64,000 nt of DNA from Glandiceps talaboti (taxonomy: Eukaryota; Hemichordata; Enteropneusta; Spengelidae): assembly GCF_964340395.1 (NCBI RefSeq), contig NC_135563.1, positions 15,958,651 through 16,022,650 on the forward strand, given 5' to 3'. The notes beneath the pieces are model-generated. The model did no database searches. It had not been told where the DNA came from and saw nothing but the letters and a program-made list of their open reading frames with translations. This document shows positions 48,971 to 60,244 of this stretch, one piece after another. Both the position numbers and the translations under genes were made by a program. Positions within the stretch are counted from its first letter, which is position 1, and the number at the start of each line of letters is the position of its first letter.

Positions 48971-49040
48971 TTGTTTTTTGTATATTTGTGAACTGACTTG
49001 TAACTCTTCTCTTTGAGGAGGAACAAAGAAACAACAACAA

Positions 49041-49113
49041 CTCACTCACTCACTCACTCACTCACTCACTCACTCACTCACTCACTCACTCACTCACTCA
49101 CTCACTCACTCAC
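49041..49113 (+). repeat. (ACTC)n microsatellite
   Basis: About 18 perfect tetranucleotide units, shortly after the duplicated LINE end; it may have grown from the element's simple tail. Confidence 0.93.
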
Positions 49114-49118
49114 TTCTG

Positions 49119-49205
49119 GAGTAATGACTCAAATTGTCTGGGAGACTATAACTCACATGGCGCCTGCAGGTGCTATGCATTGCTCGGCCAGAATGACTCC
49201 AGGAT
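49119..49205 (-). mobile_element. Family A repeat, inverted copy
   Basis: On the minus strand CTATCCTGGAGTCATTCTGG CCGAGCAATGCATAGCACCT follows the 4905-4955 order (TATCCTGAGTCACCCAGGCCAAGCAATACATAGCACCT). The 3' half is missing. Confidence 0.6.
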
Positions 49206-49339
49206 AGCCTAGCCTGTCAACTGACCGGGAAAGCCTTGACAGTTCAACAGTGACGTGAAATGGAGCATGTACAGTAGCCCTAACACATAGTCCCAAACCT
49301 GAATTGCATTTTGTAGAATTGTATGTATGTGTCTATATA

Positions 49340-49367
49340 AAATATCACTGGGAGCAATTCCCAGCAC

Positions 49368-49396
<29 letters not shown>
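49340..49396 (+). mobile_element. Retroposon-like 3' end: hairpin plus poly(A)
   Basis: CTGGGAGCAATTCCCAG forms a perfect 6-bp-stem hairpin and is followed by CAC and about 29 A residues. That is a typical retroposon terminus, but the 5' end and target duplication were not found. Confidence 0.5.
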
Positions 49397-49398
<2 letters not shown>

Positions 49399-50906
49399 AC
49401 CCTAAACCAACAACAGCATTCATAATCTGACTTTTCGACTCAAGACTAACAAAGGTATGCCAACTACACAACTATGACATTTACAAGAAAGTTACAACAA
49501 AGCTTACAACACCTTGTCATGTACATGTATATGTATCATTAATTATCAATATCTTTCATAAAGGACATTGTAAATGTCAGCAAATTTAATAATGAATAAT
49601 TTCACTTCATCACTGAATAGCCAAAACATTGAAATTATCACAAGCTCACAAGGGAAATTCTGGTTCATGCTTCACTTCTCTGAAGTCATCAGGTATATTA
49701 AAATACAACTTTTATAATTTGATGAATGTATGCATCTGCATGGAGAAGTCATTAAGTAAATAAACCCACACTGATACCGACGTACATGCCACAATCTTGT
49801 TTCCCACGTAATGTATTGTGCCTAATAAGTCATTCACACAATTCTTATCCAGCCATCAAAATGAAAAAATTCATGAGATGTAAAAAATATTCTCGGTCCA
49901 GTAATTTCAAAAGAGCTGACATTTCAGGAATAACCCTTCCAAGAGCTGAATCCTCCCACTCCTGAAAGTGATGGCAAAGATATTATGATTTGAATGGACT
50001 AAAGTATAAAAGAACAATATGGCGATACACTAAAGAAAAGTTACTCATACACAATTAACTCACAAGATTATTTTCCACATTGACTTCTTGGTTAGGAAAC
50101 AAAACTCACTCTTTATACTTTTAATGCATTATATTAACTAGTTTTTCTTCTGACAAGGAACTACATTGACAGTCTTCCACTACCATGGTATATAAAATAA
50201 ACTTTAAAGTGACATAGTTTTTAACTTTAATAGCGATAACTTCTTGGTGGTTACTTTTGTTCATATAATATCATTCCAACTACAAAAAAATGAATCATTT
50301 CCAGCAACTGGTAAAAGTCTCATAAAGTATTCAGATGTGATGCCATCAAAACAAAATTTTTTGGGGTACCAAAAATTCAACATACTAGTATACTATAGTC
50401 TAAAAAGTTACTATTAGTCCACCACCTCTATTATGGTGTGTAATTTGTGGTTGTATGATGTGCATGTGCAGGGCAGTGTGCCCTCTGAGCCAATCTGATG
50501 AACCACATACCCCAGTACACACACAATTTCTAGTGACACACCACATTTAGTGTTCCCCTATCTCGTACAATGTGGTGACTCACACAAAATGCCAGTTTTT
50601 CTCATTTGACTAACAATAACATTTGGCTATCATAGGAGGGCAAACGGGTGCAAATGAAGTGCTGTTGTTTTTTACAAAAGCAATATTATGACACCTGCCT
50701 GAATCTTACTTCTGGTTTAGGTCTACGTCACATGACACTGCTTATGTTGCATGCTTCCTTTCCAATTTTTACATCTAACTATTACATTGCATCAATCTAT
50801 TGTATCACGCATGCTTCCTGTCATGACTCTGTGCAGTGGAACATGTAAGGATTCCAAATTTTAACATTTTAACCCCCATCCAATAAAGTAACTTCCTTTC
50901 AATGTC

Positions 50907-51308
50907 GTCACATCTTAATGAAGAATACAAAAGATCTTTTACTTAACCATACAGAGACAAACCTATATAGAGATTTTATACAAGGTAAAGAACTGTTAAG
51001 CCTCTTTATAGGAGACAGTACAAAAAATTATAACATTTTAATAAGTCAAAAAATTGACAAATTTATCCAGAGATTTCTAATTAGTGCAATGGAACATAGG
51101 AAAACATGTTTAACCTGATGGAGAATTGTAATTTTTTATCTCTATCTTTCTCTCTTATTATTTCTTTGAAGTTATTAGTTGCTATTTTAACATGATATTT
51201 AATTTATTTTTTTTTGTATGTATTTGACTTCTATGTAAATGCTGCTCCTAATGTTTTTAGTGAGCCCCTGATATAAAAGGGATGCAGAAAATAAATAAAT
51301 AAATAAAA
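50907..51308 (+). mobile_element. 5'-truncated LINE tail with 9-bp target duplication
   Basis: The insertion is bounded by TTCAATGTC at 50898-50906 and 51309-51317. It holds the last ~60 codons of a LINE ORF (FIQGKELLSLFIGDSTKN … FIQRFLISAMEHRKTCLT, stop near 51116), a ~170-bp AT-rich 3' UTR with GATATAAAAGGGATGCAG, and an (AATA)n tail. This structure is typical of target-primed reverse transcription. It differs in sequence from the 47-kb element. Confidence 0.82.
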
Positions 51309-51657
51309 TTCAATGTCTACACACTAAATGTAAGATGTACTCTCTCAGCAACATCAGATTTACTAATTACCCCATACTGTCAATTTCAAATCTATAAATT
51401 ATAATTAACATCAAATATATAATGAATGTTTGCCTCATGACAACTACCTCCAAAGAAGTGAATAGCAATTAATTAATTAATGAACAGAAATATCTTTACC
51501 CCTTGAAAGTAATAGTTATGATTAATAATTTCATTTCAACACATTATGATTAAAAGATAACCAACTATATTTGAACAATATTCAATGTCAACATCTCATG
51601 CCATTGAAAGTAAAAAGACATTCATAAATCTAACAGTCTCCTCTTGTGTTTCTCCTA

Positions 51658-52034
51658 AGGCCTAATAAAAAAAAACTGTGTGGTTCCAATTACGCTCAAT
51701 TTTAGAATAGGTGGGGTAGGTAGATTTTTTATTTTTTATTTTTTTTTTTTTCATGTGTGAGTGTATCTAGTCCAGGTTTTCCATTGGTTTTCAAATAGTT
51801 TCTGTGTTATCTATTTCTTCCCATCAGATTTACAGCCATTACAGATTGGAAGAACACTTTTATATTGTCTTTTAAGTTGATGTCAATTTCCGTATCCACT
51901 ATTTCTAGTGAGACTTCCTAATTTTTGCAATCTTATTATTTTTTTCTCGAATATGTAAAACAAAGTTTCAGGTCGGCAGTGAAAAGCTAGGTGGGGTTGG
52001 GTAACTGGAACCAAACAAATATTTTTTTAGGCCT
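51658..52034. mobile_element. Foldback MITE family B, copy 2
   Basis: It shares with copy 1 the left end (CTGTGTGGTTCCAATTACGC, AATAGGTGGGGTAGGTAGAT), the GTTTTCCATTGGTTTTC segment and the central GATTTACAGCCATTACAGAT TGGAAGAA region. The ends are mirror images: AGGCCTAATAAAAAA and TTTTTTTAGGCCT. Most of the right arm is missing relative to copy 1, leaving only GGAACCAAACAAATA. No ORF. Confidence 0.88.
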
Positions 52035-52149
52035 CAGAGCCATACAGGCATGTTTTCATGGAAAATGTAAGAAATTGTTTCCTGGACATCTGATGGTGTG
52101 ATCACCATGAATGAATAAAAGCAGTAAAGGACAAACTCATCTCATTTAT

Positions 52150-52206
52150 TCAACACACACCCCACCCACCCATCCAACCACCCCCATCCATCCATCCCAC
52201 CCCCAT
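52150..52206 (+). repeat. C-rich low-complexity tract
   Basis: CACACCCCACCCACCCATCC with further CCACCCCCATCCATCCATCC. Its complement is G-rich but mostly in GGG/GGAT runs. Small ORFs across it are artefacts. Confidence 0.8.
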
Positions 52207-53732
52207 AATGACTGGATTCATCGTGCCTGCACTATATTCACTATGGTACTTATACTTGTACTTGTGTCTGCATACAAATGTACGTTCAATATGCACACAT
52301 TTATAATAATAAAGTAATATACTACAATACAAACTATTTCATATTTTGCTAACCCTATCCAATTTTGAAAACCAAGGAAGAAAGGATGACATTGAGACAT
52401 TAGGGTTAAGACTTGGTTTGAGTTTTGCTACAATTGCCATAGATGTTCTCCTGAATATTTCCATGCATTGAGTCACTCACACTGTGCTAAGTTATCAATG
52501 ATCACCTCTACTTTTAATCAGTGATCACTTGTACCATCTCTGCTTTCAGGCCCGAGTGTGTCATGAATACATTCTGAAGGGGGAATTTTATTTGCAATTC
52601 AAAAACTAAGATGTGTGTAGGAGTGTAAAGCTGTTGTAATAATCCTTTTGATATACAGGGAGTTCAGGATGAGCATGTAGTTTGATTTAGACGAGATATC
52701 AAGTTGAGTGAGACTGGAAATAAGGTTTTTTATCAAGATGATAAATACAGACATCACGATTTCTTCCAAAGTGTCTGCTCTATATTTGGTTTACATAATG
52801 TAAACAATATTTATAATTATAGCATATCCATCATTACAGTGACCAGACAGACCACATAATGAAACATGTTCATAGTGAGAGGTCAATGTCTGTTATCTGT
52901 ACTATGTTTCTCTTTACATAAAACCTTATAGTCGGTCTCACTGAACTTGATCTTATTGAAACTGCATGCTTACCCCAAATCCCCTGTAATAAATTATGAA
53001 GTGGTGTGAAAATTAAGTTTTTATTCATAAAGAGGGTATTCAGAAAATCAAAGAGGGCACTTTGCCCCTTTCACTCCAATTTGTTCACTGATGTACATAC
53101 AATACAGAGAGAATACAGTAAACCTGGATATTTTCGCTAAAGACTTAATTTCACTTAATATTTCACTGGAAAACAAAACGCAAAAATAAGTAGTGACTAA
53201 AATACCTTCTTGTACATGAACACAATGTACCAATCTAGTAATTAGTAAAATTGGTCTTTGCGAATTAGCTGATGACTGTAAAATTGTAAAATTTTCTAGT
53301 GGCAAAAATATCTAGGTTTACTGTATCAATCCAAATTTTATTCATCGACATTTCTTCATGAAATAAAATCCATCAAACAAAAGTACAAGTAACCTGAATA
53401 AGCAAATTCTGACATTTGACAAAAGACAAGACGTGCCACAAAAATGTGATGCATTATGCACACCCCTCTAACCAGAAATTCTACTATATGAGTATAACCA
53501 GAGGAACTGTTTGGATTCAACCGTGATTGAAGTCCCTGTAGGCCTTCCAGTCATAATTTTAGACTAAGAGAACTTCGGATGTAATCTAATGGGAAAGTTT
53601 TTTTGAATACAGCTTCAAGTTAATCTCTGCTTCATGCTGGTTGCCTTTTAAGAGAGAGTGATATTTAAATGACACACTGCCTTCCAGTATGTGATGTTGT
53701 TGTGATGTACATGTATATACAACTCTTTGCTA

Positions 53733-53818
53733 AGAAGCTTGCCCAACCTATTAAAACGAACTATCAAGATTAGTGAACCTGATCTTGATAGTTCGTTTAA
53801 CAGCTTGGGCAAGCTTCT
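53733..53818. repeat. Hairpin with ~38-bp arms
   Basis: AGAAGCTTGCCCAA … AACGAACTATCAAGAT (left) pairs with ATCTTGATAGTTCGTT … TTGGGCAAGCTTCT (right) with a loop of about 11 bp and small mismatches mid-arm. Stem-loop RNA would form on either strand, including the RBM41 pre-mRNA. Confidence 0.85.
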
Positions 53819-53951
53819 CCAAAAAGAACTGTAATTGGAAACGGAAATCTTAACACTACCCTAATATATAAAACTACTCAGAAGTCTTGCTAACCTGAGG
53901 CACAAAGAAAGTTCGCATATAAGTTCTTTAAAAATATATTATGTTTAGGGA

Positions 53952-53969
53952 GGGGGGGGGGGGGGGGGG
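53952..53969 (+). repeat. G18 homopolymer
   Basis: Preceded by GGGA. Length in the assembly may be inexact. Confidence 0.9.
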
Positions 53970-54320
53970 CTATACATGTAGATCTGTTTTGCTTTTTGTT
54001 AACAAACAAGTAGATATGTAAGTAGCATAATTCCAAATACCCAAAGGTATTAAAGATGCTATTTTCACCCAGAAACAAGCTGATATGCATGATTAATTGT
54101 AACAAGGAAATTAAAAGAACTTGAAAGACATCTTTATCTATTACTGCACATAGCAGCCTTGCAGCTGAATTGCTACAATCATTCAAATGGAAATGTGTGT
54201 CCTTTGGAAATTCCCTTGCTGTTACTTTAGTGAACTCAAGCTTATAACAAAGAGTACAATTACATATTGCCAAGGGTACATTAACAGCCTGGATTATGTA
54301 GTAAGCAATTAAATACATAC

Positions 54321-54388
54321 CGAGGAATTCCTGTCCTGTCATATGAACTACTTTCTTCCATTTTCAATCAACTCTCAAAACTGTTATT
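54321..54388 (-). CDS. RBM41: RBM41 first coding exon (5' UTR end plus codons 1-13)
   Basis: The minus strand shows a TTTATTTCAG acceptor, 27 untranslated bases, the start codon at 54359-54361, 13 codons (MEESSSYDRTGIP) plus two bases, and a GTATGT donor. The start is supported by an in-frame TGA three codons upstream (… AGT TGA TTG AAA ATG) and a good context (A at -3, G at +4). The acceptor in front implies a non-coding first exon at higher coordinates, not identified here. The exon ends in CG; the next exon supplies T to make Arg14, so the phases agree. On its own it would be unrecognisable; the assignment rests on joining it to the two downstream exons. Confidence 0.72.
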
Positions 54389-54584
54389 CTGAAATAAAAC
54401 ATAACAACAATGTCACATAACAATCATGTCCCTCTACACTGTAGTTATTAAGTATTAAAATGTCTTTTAAAATACAGAACAGCATTTTGACCCTCAAATA
54501 GAAACTCTACATTAACATCCATAAATGGTGTGCACAAAGAAATCAAGATATGTGTTGGGTATCACATATATTTTGTATGTGTAT

Positions 54585-55505
54585 CTAGCAGTGCTTTCTA
54601 CAATGTAGCTTTGTTGTTATCATACTACATCAGTCTGTGTTTAACAGTGCTTTCTACAATGTAGATCTGTTGTTCAGATATCACACCTGTATCTAACAGT
54701 GCTTTCTACAATGTAGCTCTGTTGTTAAGATACTACATCAGTCTGTATCTAACAGTGCTTTCTACAATGTAGATCAGTTGTTCAGATATCACACCTGTAT
54801 CTAACAGTGCTTTCTACAATGTAGCTCTGTTGTTAAGATACTACATCAGTCTGTGTCTAACAGTGCTTTCTACAATGTAGATCTGTTGTTCAGATATCAC
54901 ACCTGTATCTAACAGTGCTTTCTACAATGTAGCTCTGTTGTTAAGATACTACATCAGTCTGTGTCTAACAGTGCTTTCTACAATGTAGATCTGTTGTTCA
55001 GATATCACACCCGTATCTAACTGAGTGCTTTCTACAATGTAGCTCTGTTGTTAAAATACTACATCAGTCTGTATCTAACAGTGCTTTCTACAATGTAGAT
55101 CTGTTGTTCAGATATCACACCCGTATCTAACTGAGTGCTTTCTACAATGTAGCTCTGTTGTTAAGATACTACATCAGTCTGTGTCTAACAGTGCTTTCTA
55201 CAATGTAGATCTGTTGTTCAGATATCACACCTGTATCTAACAGTGCTTTCTACAATGTAGCTCTGTTGCTAAGATGCTACATCAGTCTGTATCTAACAGT
55301 GCTTTCTTCAATGTAGCTCTGTTGGGAAAATATCACACCTGTATCTAGCAATGGTTTCTACAATGTAGATCTGTTGTTATAAGATATTACATCTGTATCT
55401 AACAGTGCTTTCTACAATGTAGATCTGTTAAGATGTCACACCTGTATCTAGCAATGGTTTTCTACAATGTAGATCTGTTAAGACATCACATCCATATCTA
55501 GCCAT
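54585..55505 (+). repeat. Dimeric ~108-bp minisatellite (52-bp and 56-bp subunits)
   Basis: Subunit A contains CTACAATGTAGATCTGTTGT then TCAGATATCACACCTGTA. Subunit B contains CTACAATGTAGCTCTGTTGT then TAAGATACTACATCAGTCTG. Both begin CTAACAGTGCTTT. Spacing of AACAGT words alternates 56 and 52 (54695, 54751, 54803). The order breaks down after 55270, where single A-like units remain. Confidence 0.95.
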
Positions 55506-56119
55506 TACCGAGGTGAGAAATCTGATAAAATTTGTATAGAATCCCATACCTGTACATATCTACTTTTGAACCCACTAAACATAAATGAGGAACTCAGGCA
55601 GATTATACCTCATACCACCCTTAACAGAAATATTGAAATACCGACACATACGATTAAAAAAAAAAGTTTTCCTTCATATAATTATCTTACCAACATTTTT
55701 CAGTAACATTATTATTTTTATTATTGCACTTATATTAACAAGTTATTAGAATATGGTTGTTGCTGTACAATGTATATTATTATTGGATAATTGAAAACTA
55801 ACATTGGATAATTGAAAACTGGATGGTCTCAACAAAACTTAACTCAATGGGCTTCCAAGACTTCTGACTTAGCTTGTAGTTGTTATTGTTGGATATAAAT
55901 TAGATCACAGCATGTACGACAGTCCCCTGAATCTAGGAAAGGACGATTAAATTACAAATAGCCCAGTACATGTCTGTATACATTTCAAACACTGTATAAA
56001 GAAAACATGGCTTTATTTCATAAATTTCACATATTTTTGTTTTTGTTTTTATTTTTGTGAGTTTTTAGGTGTTCTTTGGAATAAATAAAGTGACTGTGGT
56101 TTTTTCATGCAATCCTGTG

Positions 56120-56239
<120 letters not shown>

Positions 56240-56324
56240 ACCATAAAACAGTGTTTCCTTGTTATAGAAACATATACAATACAGATGACGAAGACTGAAT
56301 GTACATTCCTTTTTCAGACTGTTA

Positions 56325-56775
56325 TGTCGATTTATACTCCAGTGAGAAATTTACCTGCAAGTCTGACATTAAACTAAAAACACAAACATGTTGTTTAGTC
56401 CAGATAGAAATTTACCAGAGTCTGACATTAAACTAAAAAGAAAAAACATGTTGTTTATCCCAGAGAGAAAAATTTACCAGTGACTCTGACATTAAACCCC
56501 AAAAAAAATATTTATTCCAGAGAAAAATTTACCAGCCAGTCTGACATTAAACTAAAAAGAAAAAACATGTTGTTTATTCCAGAGAGAAAAATTTACCAGT
56601 GACTCTGACATTAAACCAAAAAAAATGTTTATTCCAGAGAAAAATTTACCGGTGAGTCTGACATTAAACTAAAAACACAAACATGTTGTTTAGTCCAGAG
56701 AAAAATTTACCTGTGAGTTTGACATTAAACTAAAAATCAAAACATGTTGTTTATTCCAGAGAGAAATTCACCTGC
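56325..56775 (+). repeat. ~60-66-bp minisatellite, about 7 copies
   Basis: The unit is CCAGAGAGAAAAATTTACCA, GTGA(C/G)TCTGACATTAAAC and TAAAAA(G/C)A-AAACATGTTG TTTATT. Two units lack the AAACATGTTG block. Confidence 0.9.
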
Positions 56776-57439
56776 AAGTGTGAGAAATGTGATGCTTTAG
56801 TAGTGTCTCATCACTGTGTATGAACTATGAAAATATTGAGTAGCAGTGTTATGTATTACTCAGTAAATACTTCTTTCCTGTTTCAAGGTAACAGTAAAAA
56901 GTGTGCCATCACAATTTGATGACATCAATAGCTAAACTAAACATCTGATACCATCAAAACACTGACCATAAATCTAGGTTCTTTGTCACATTAATCCATC
57001 AGAAAAAAATGTAAACCTTTCAGAAAATCCATTTTTTAACTTATGGTGTATTTTTATACAGCAAAAAGCAGTCTTCAATAAACATATTATTTACAGAAAT
57101 TTTATGGTATATTACTTTGGCTAAAAGCTTTCAGAGAATTGAAAAGATATCTACACAAGAGATGTACATTACATTTCAAAGTTACAAGAAATGATATTCT
57201 GAATACAGAGCTGACACACTAATAGTGTGTTTTTAATACACAGCAATTTTTTTTTTCATTTCATTTTTGTAGAGCTTATCATTTCTTGTCAGTCCTACAC
57301 CCACGTAACAAGAGTTCACAGTTAATATTGTGAAAGTTTTTTTACTAAGGTTTCATTATTTCACAGTGTTATAGATATGATACGAGTTGATAGAGTTAAT
57401 ACAGTTAGTAGTGGATATATTTATACTACACATTACAGT

Positions 57440-57600
57440 GTTTTATTTAAGGGCGGTAAGTAGGTAAAATCTACCGGGGTTCCCACATCATTTTACCGGG
57501 GTTCCCCACATAAACTATGATACATTGCATGGGAAGCACTACCAGTTTTACCTCTTTCCCCCTTTCTGTTACCGGGGTTCCCAATCCTTAGCAAAAACAC
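57440..57600 (+). mobile_element. Dispersed ~155-bp repeat (family C), copy 1
   Basis: GGTAAAATCTACCGGGGTTC CC recurs internally as TTACCGGGGTTCCC and ends GCAAAAACACTG. A second copy in the same orientation sits at 62243-62390. No ORF; class unknown. Confidence 0.7.
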
Positions 57601-57870
57601 TGCATTACTGGGAACAGTCGACTACAGTCCAGCTGAAGTTAGTCTAGTGCTATCCTTCATCGAATCTTTCAGATCTCTCTTTCAGAGACCATGTTGGCAT
57701 CCAGACTAAGCTGAAGTGACCAGCTGATTTGGGGGCTGGATATCTGTCTTAGACTAGACTTAAATTAAAATTGGATGAGGGATCGCTAAGAATTGTGTCA
57801 TAAACTGGAAGCAGTCAGTACAATGGAATTACTCCACTCCTAACACTGACTTATACATCCTCTTGCACCT

Positions 57871-58372
57871 GGACTGACCCAATCTGATTAAAATCTGATG
57901 TAGTGTACCATGGCATGATCTTCTTTTGGCTGTTATGTTTACTATCATTTTTCTTTTTGTGATCACTCGTTACATACATCTGACACAATACCATAGGTTT
58001 TCCTGAACCCAATCTCGTACTTACGAGTAGCCAACCAGTATCCGTCTTAAAATATACCACTCAACATTCAAAATTGAAATTGAGGACGACCAAACAATAA
58101 CAATAACATAATTGTCTGCACTCTGTGCTCGTGCTGTTACGAGCAAATGCTCTGAAGTACCATACTCATATGTTTTGGCATATTGCGCGTTTTCATTAGA
58201 TGAGTGAATTCACTCAGCACTCGTATGGCTCGGGAAAATCTATGGTATTGTGTCAGATGTATGTAACGAGTGTTCGTAAAAGAACAAACGACAGTAAACG
58301 TAACAGCCCAAAGAAAATCATGCCATGGTACACTACATTGGATTTTAATCAGATTGGGACAGACCTAGCCCG
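57871..58372. mobile_element. ~500-bp foldback element with ~145-bp arms
   Basis: Left arm 57871-58015 and right arm about 58228-58372 are reverse complements over most of their length. Examples are CCAATCTGATTAAAATC, GTAGTGTACCATGGCATGAT, GCTGTTA(T/C)GTTTACT and CTCGTTACATACATCTGACACAATACCATAG. The ~210-bp centre has no long ORF. Target duplication not clear. Confidence 0.82.
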
Positions 58373-59344
58373 GCTGTGATCCAACTTTTGTTCACACTTT
58401 TCTAGTTATACAACTTCCTCACTTACAGCAACTAGCTATACTTAACTGAAGTTGTGTTTTGTCTGGATCTCGCCATAGAGAGCAGTATTATTAAATTTGT
58501 GATCAGATTCAAGAAATATAGGGTTTTGGGTCATGCTATTACAGAAACACAGAAATAGATATGACCACCCTTATTGGGAAAATAATTTTTTATGTCATCA
58601 AATCCTGAAAACATCAATTTTGTCATTCTTTGCCAACAAAAATAATCAAATCAAAATTTAAATCACACAGTGGATATGTATGGCTGAATATTCAATGTAG
58701 ATCTTTGATAAAGAAATATCGGCATAGAAATATGTTCCTTGGAATCATAAGGCAAATTTATTTTCCCTCTTTTGGAAGAGTTTCTTTCTGTCAGAGAAGA
58801 AAGAGACATGTGACCCAATGATAACCATCATTAATAGGGACCATTAGAGTGCACAAAAGCTAACACAAATACGCTACTTTGTAGCATTTCATCTGTCAAT
58901 TCTTTAGAAAGCAGTAAAGATACAACTGCCTCAATTACAGTAACTGCACACCTGTCAACAGTTCTAACATCTGACCCGGTTTAGCTATAACTGGGTCGAC
59001 TACTTACACCACATGTAATATGAAATGAAAATGTGAAAAGAAGAATACAACGTTATTAGCCTTCATCTCAAAAAGGTCCACGGGGTCACACACTTGGTTA
59101 TCTTCTACGAAGAGATGTTACAAGATACATAAAATTCATTGAAAATGTGGGCCTTATGTACAGTGATAAACCAACTTAATACAAATATTACAAAGATAAG
59201 AAATCGGATCGGAATATTTCCAAAAGCTGTCTGTTTATAAAAGAATTCACCTTGGTATCACTGGATGTCATCATTACTATTAGACAGATGGGACACAACA
59301 ATATGATTTGGAAAAAATGAGATAAATCTGAATTTGAAATGACA

Positions 59345-59510
59345 ACGCACAGCCATTCTATGCATCATCAGTAGTATAGTCTAACACACTGTATGCTCTG
59401 CCATGCATCATTGGCAGTATATTGAAACACCACTCCTCCATGCATCATCAGCGTTACATTCACACAACACTCAACCTCACATCATCAGAGTTGCATTCAA
59501 TCTACTCTCA
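59345..59510 (+). repeat. ~50-55-bp repeat, about 3 copies
   Basis: Repeating C(T/C)ATGCATCATCAG with (T/C)-rich and CACAC linkers. Diverged. Confidence 0.6.
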
Positions 59511-60244
59511 ACACACTCCTGGGCACAAATGAAATGAAAAATAAAGTATCTTCATTTTGTAGAATACATGAACACTGTCATGAAAATATAGACATTGCTG
59601 GGGGCAAAATTCAAAACACAAAACACTCTTCTATCATATATTGTATTAGAGTTATTAACTATACAGTCACTGTGTCACTTTAATATTTAGCACATTCAGC
59701 GCTACATCAACATTTCATGATTTAGTATTAAATTACTACAATCATACTAATACCACCAGCATGACATTTTTCTGTGGTGTTTCTATATCACTGTGCTCTT
59801 AATTAAGTGACCTGACCCCGAATGTTCATAAATCTCTCAAATGGTTTTGATTTTATCAATTCACAGATTCTACAATATTAAGTCTCACTTTCCTGTATTT
59901 CACTTTTAGGTTCTTTGACATTAGATTCATTTATTTTGTAATTTAATAGCTCAGCACTGTCATTACATTTTTCTGAGCAAAATTGAACTTACCACAGTAT
60001 AACTGTATCTTTGACAGATTCATTATACACTGTCCTATTTCATAATTTTGATTATTCAAACCATTTCATATAAATATCATAGCTCATATTGTATTGTTAT
60101 GCTTTAAAACGTCTCACAAGTCATAATAATTTATCAAATTTCAATCAGTGTCACAATTTTTTTTTCAATTTCTTTGTTCTTTTTCTCCATATATTGACTG
60201 CATTTTATATCCAAAATACATGGTTCATACATGTGAAGTACAAA

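Larger units (their letters stand above)
43509..54320 (-). other. RBM41 intron between coding exons 1 and 2
   Basis: A 10.8-kb GT-AG, U2-type intron (GTATGT donor). It carries most of the mobile-element remains of the window: SINE-like pieces, a TA-flanked MITE, a broken LINE on the opposite strand, a LINE tail with target duplication, a foldback MITE and a 38-bp-arm hairpin. Apart from RT remnants I see no coding sequence. The stretches 49.4-50.9 kb and 52.2-53.7 kb appear plain. Confidence 0.7.

Noticed and set aside
54585-55505. CRISPR-like appearance of regularly spaced repeats
   Set aside because: The units abut with no unique spacers, in a eukaryotic intron-rich context; it is a minisatellite.
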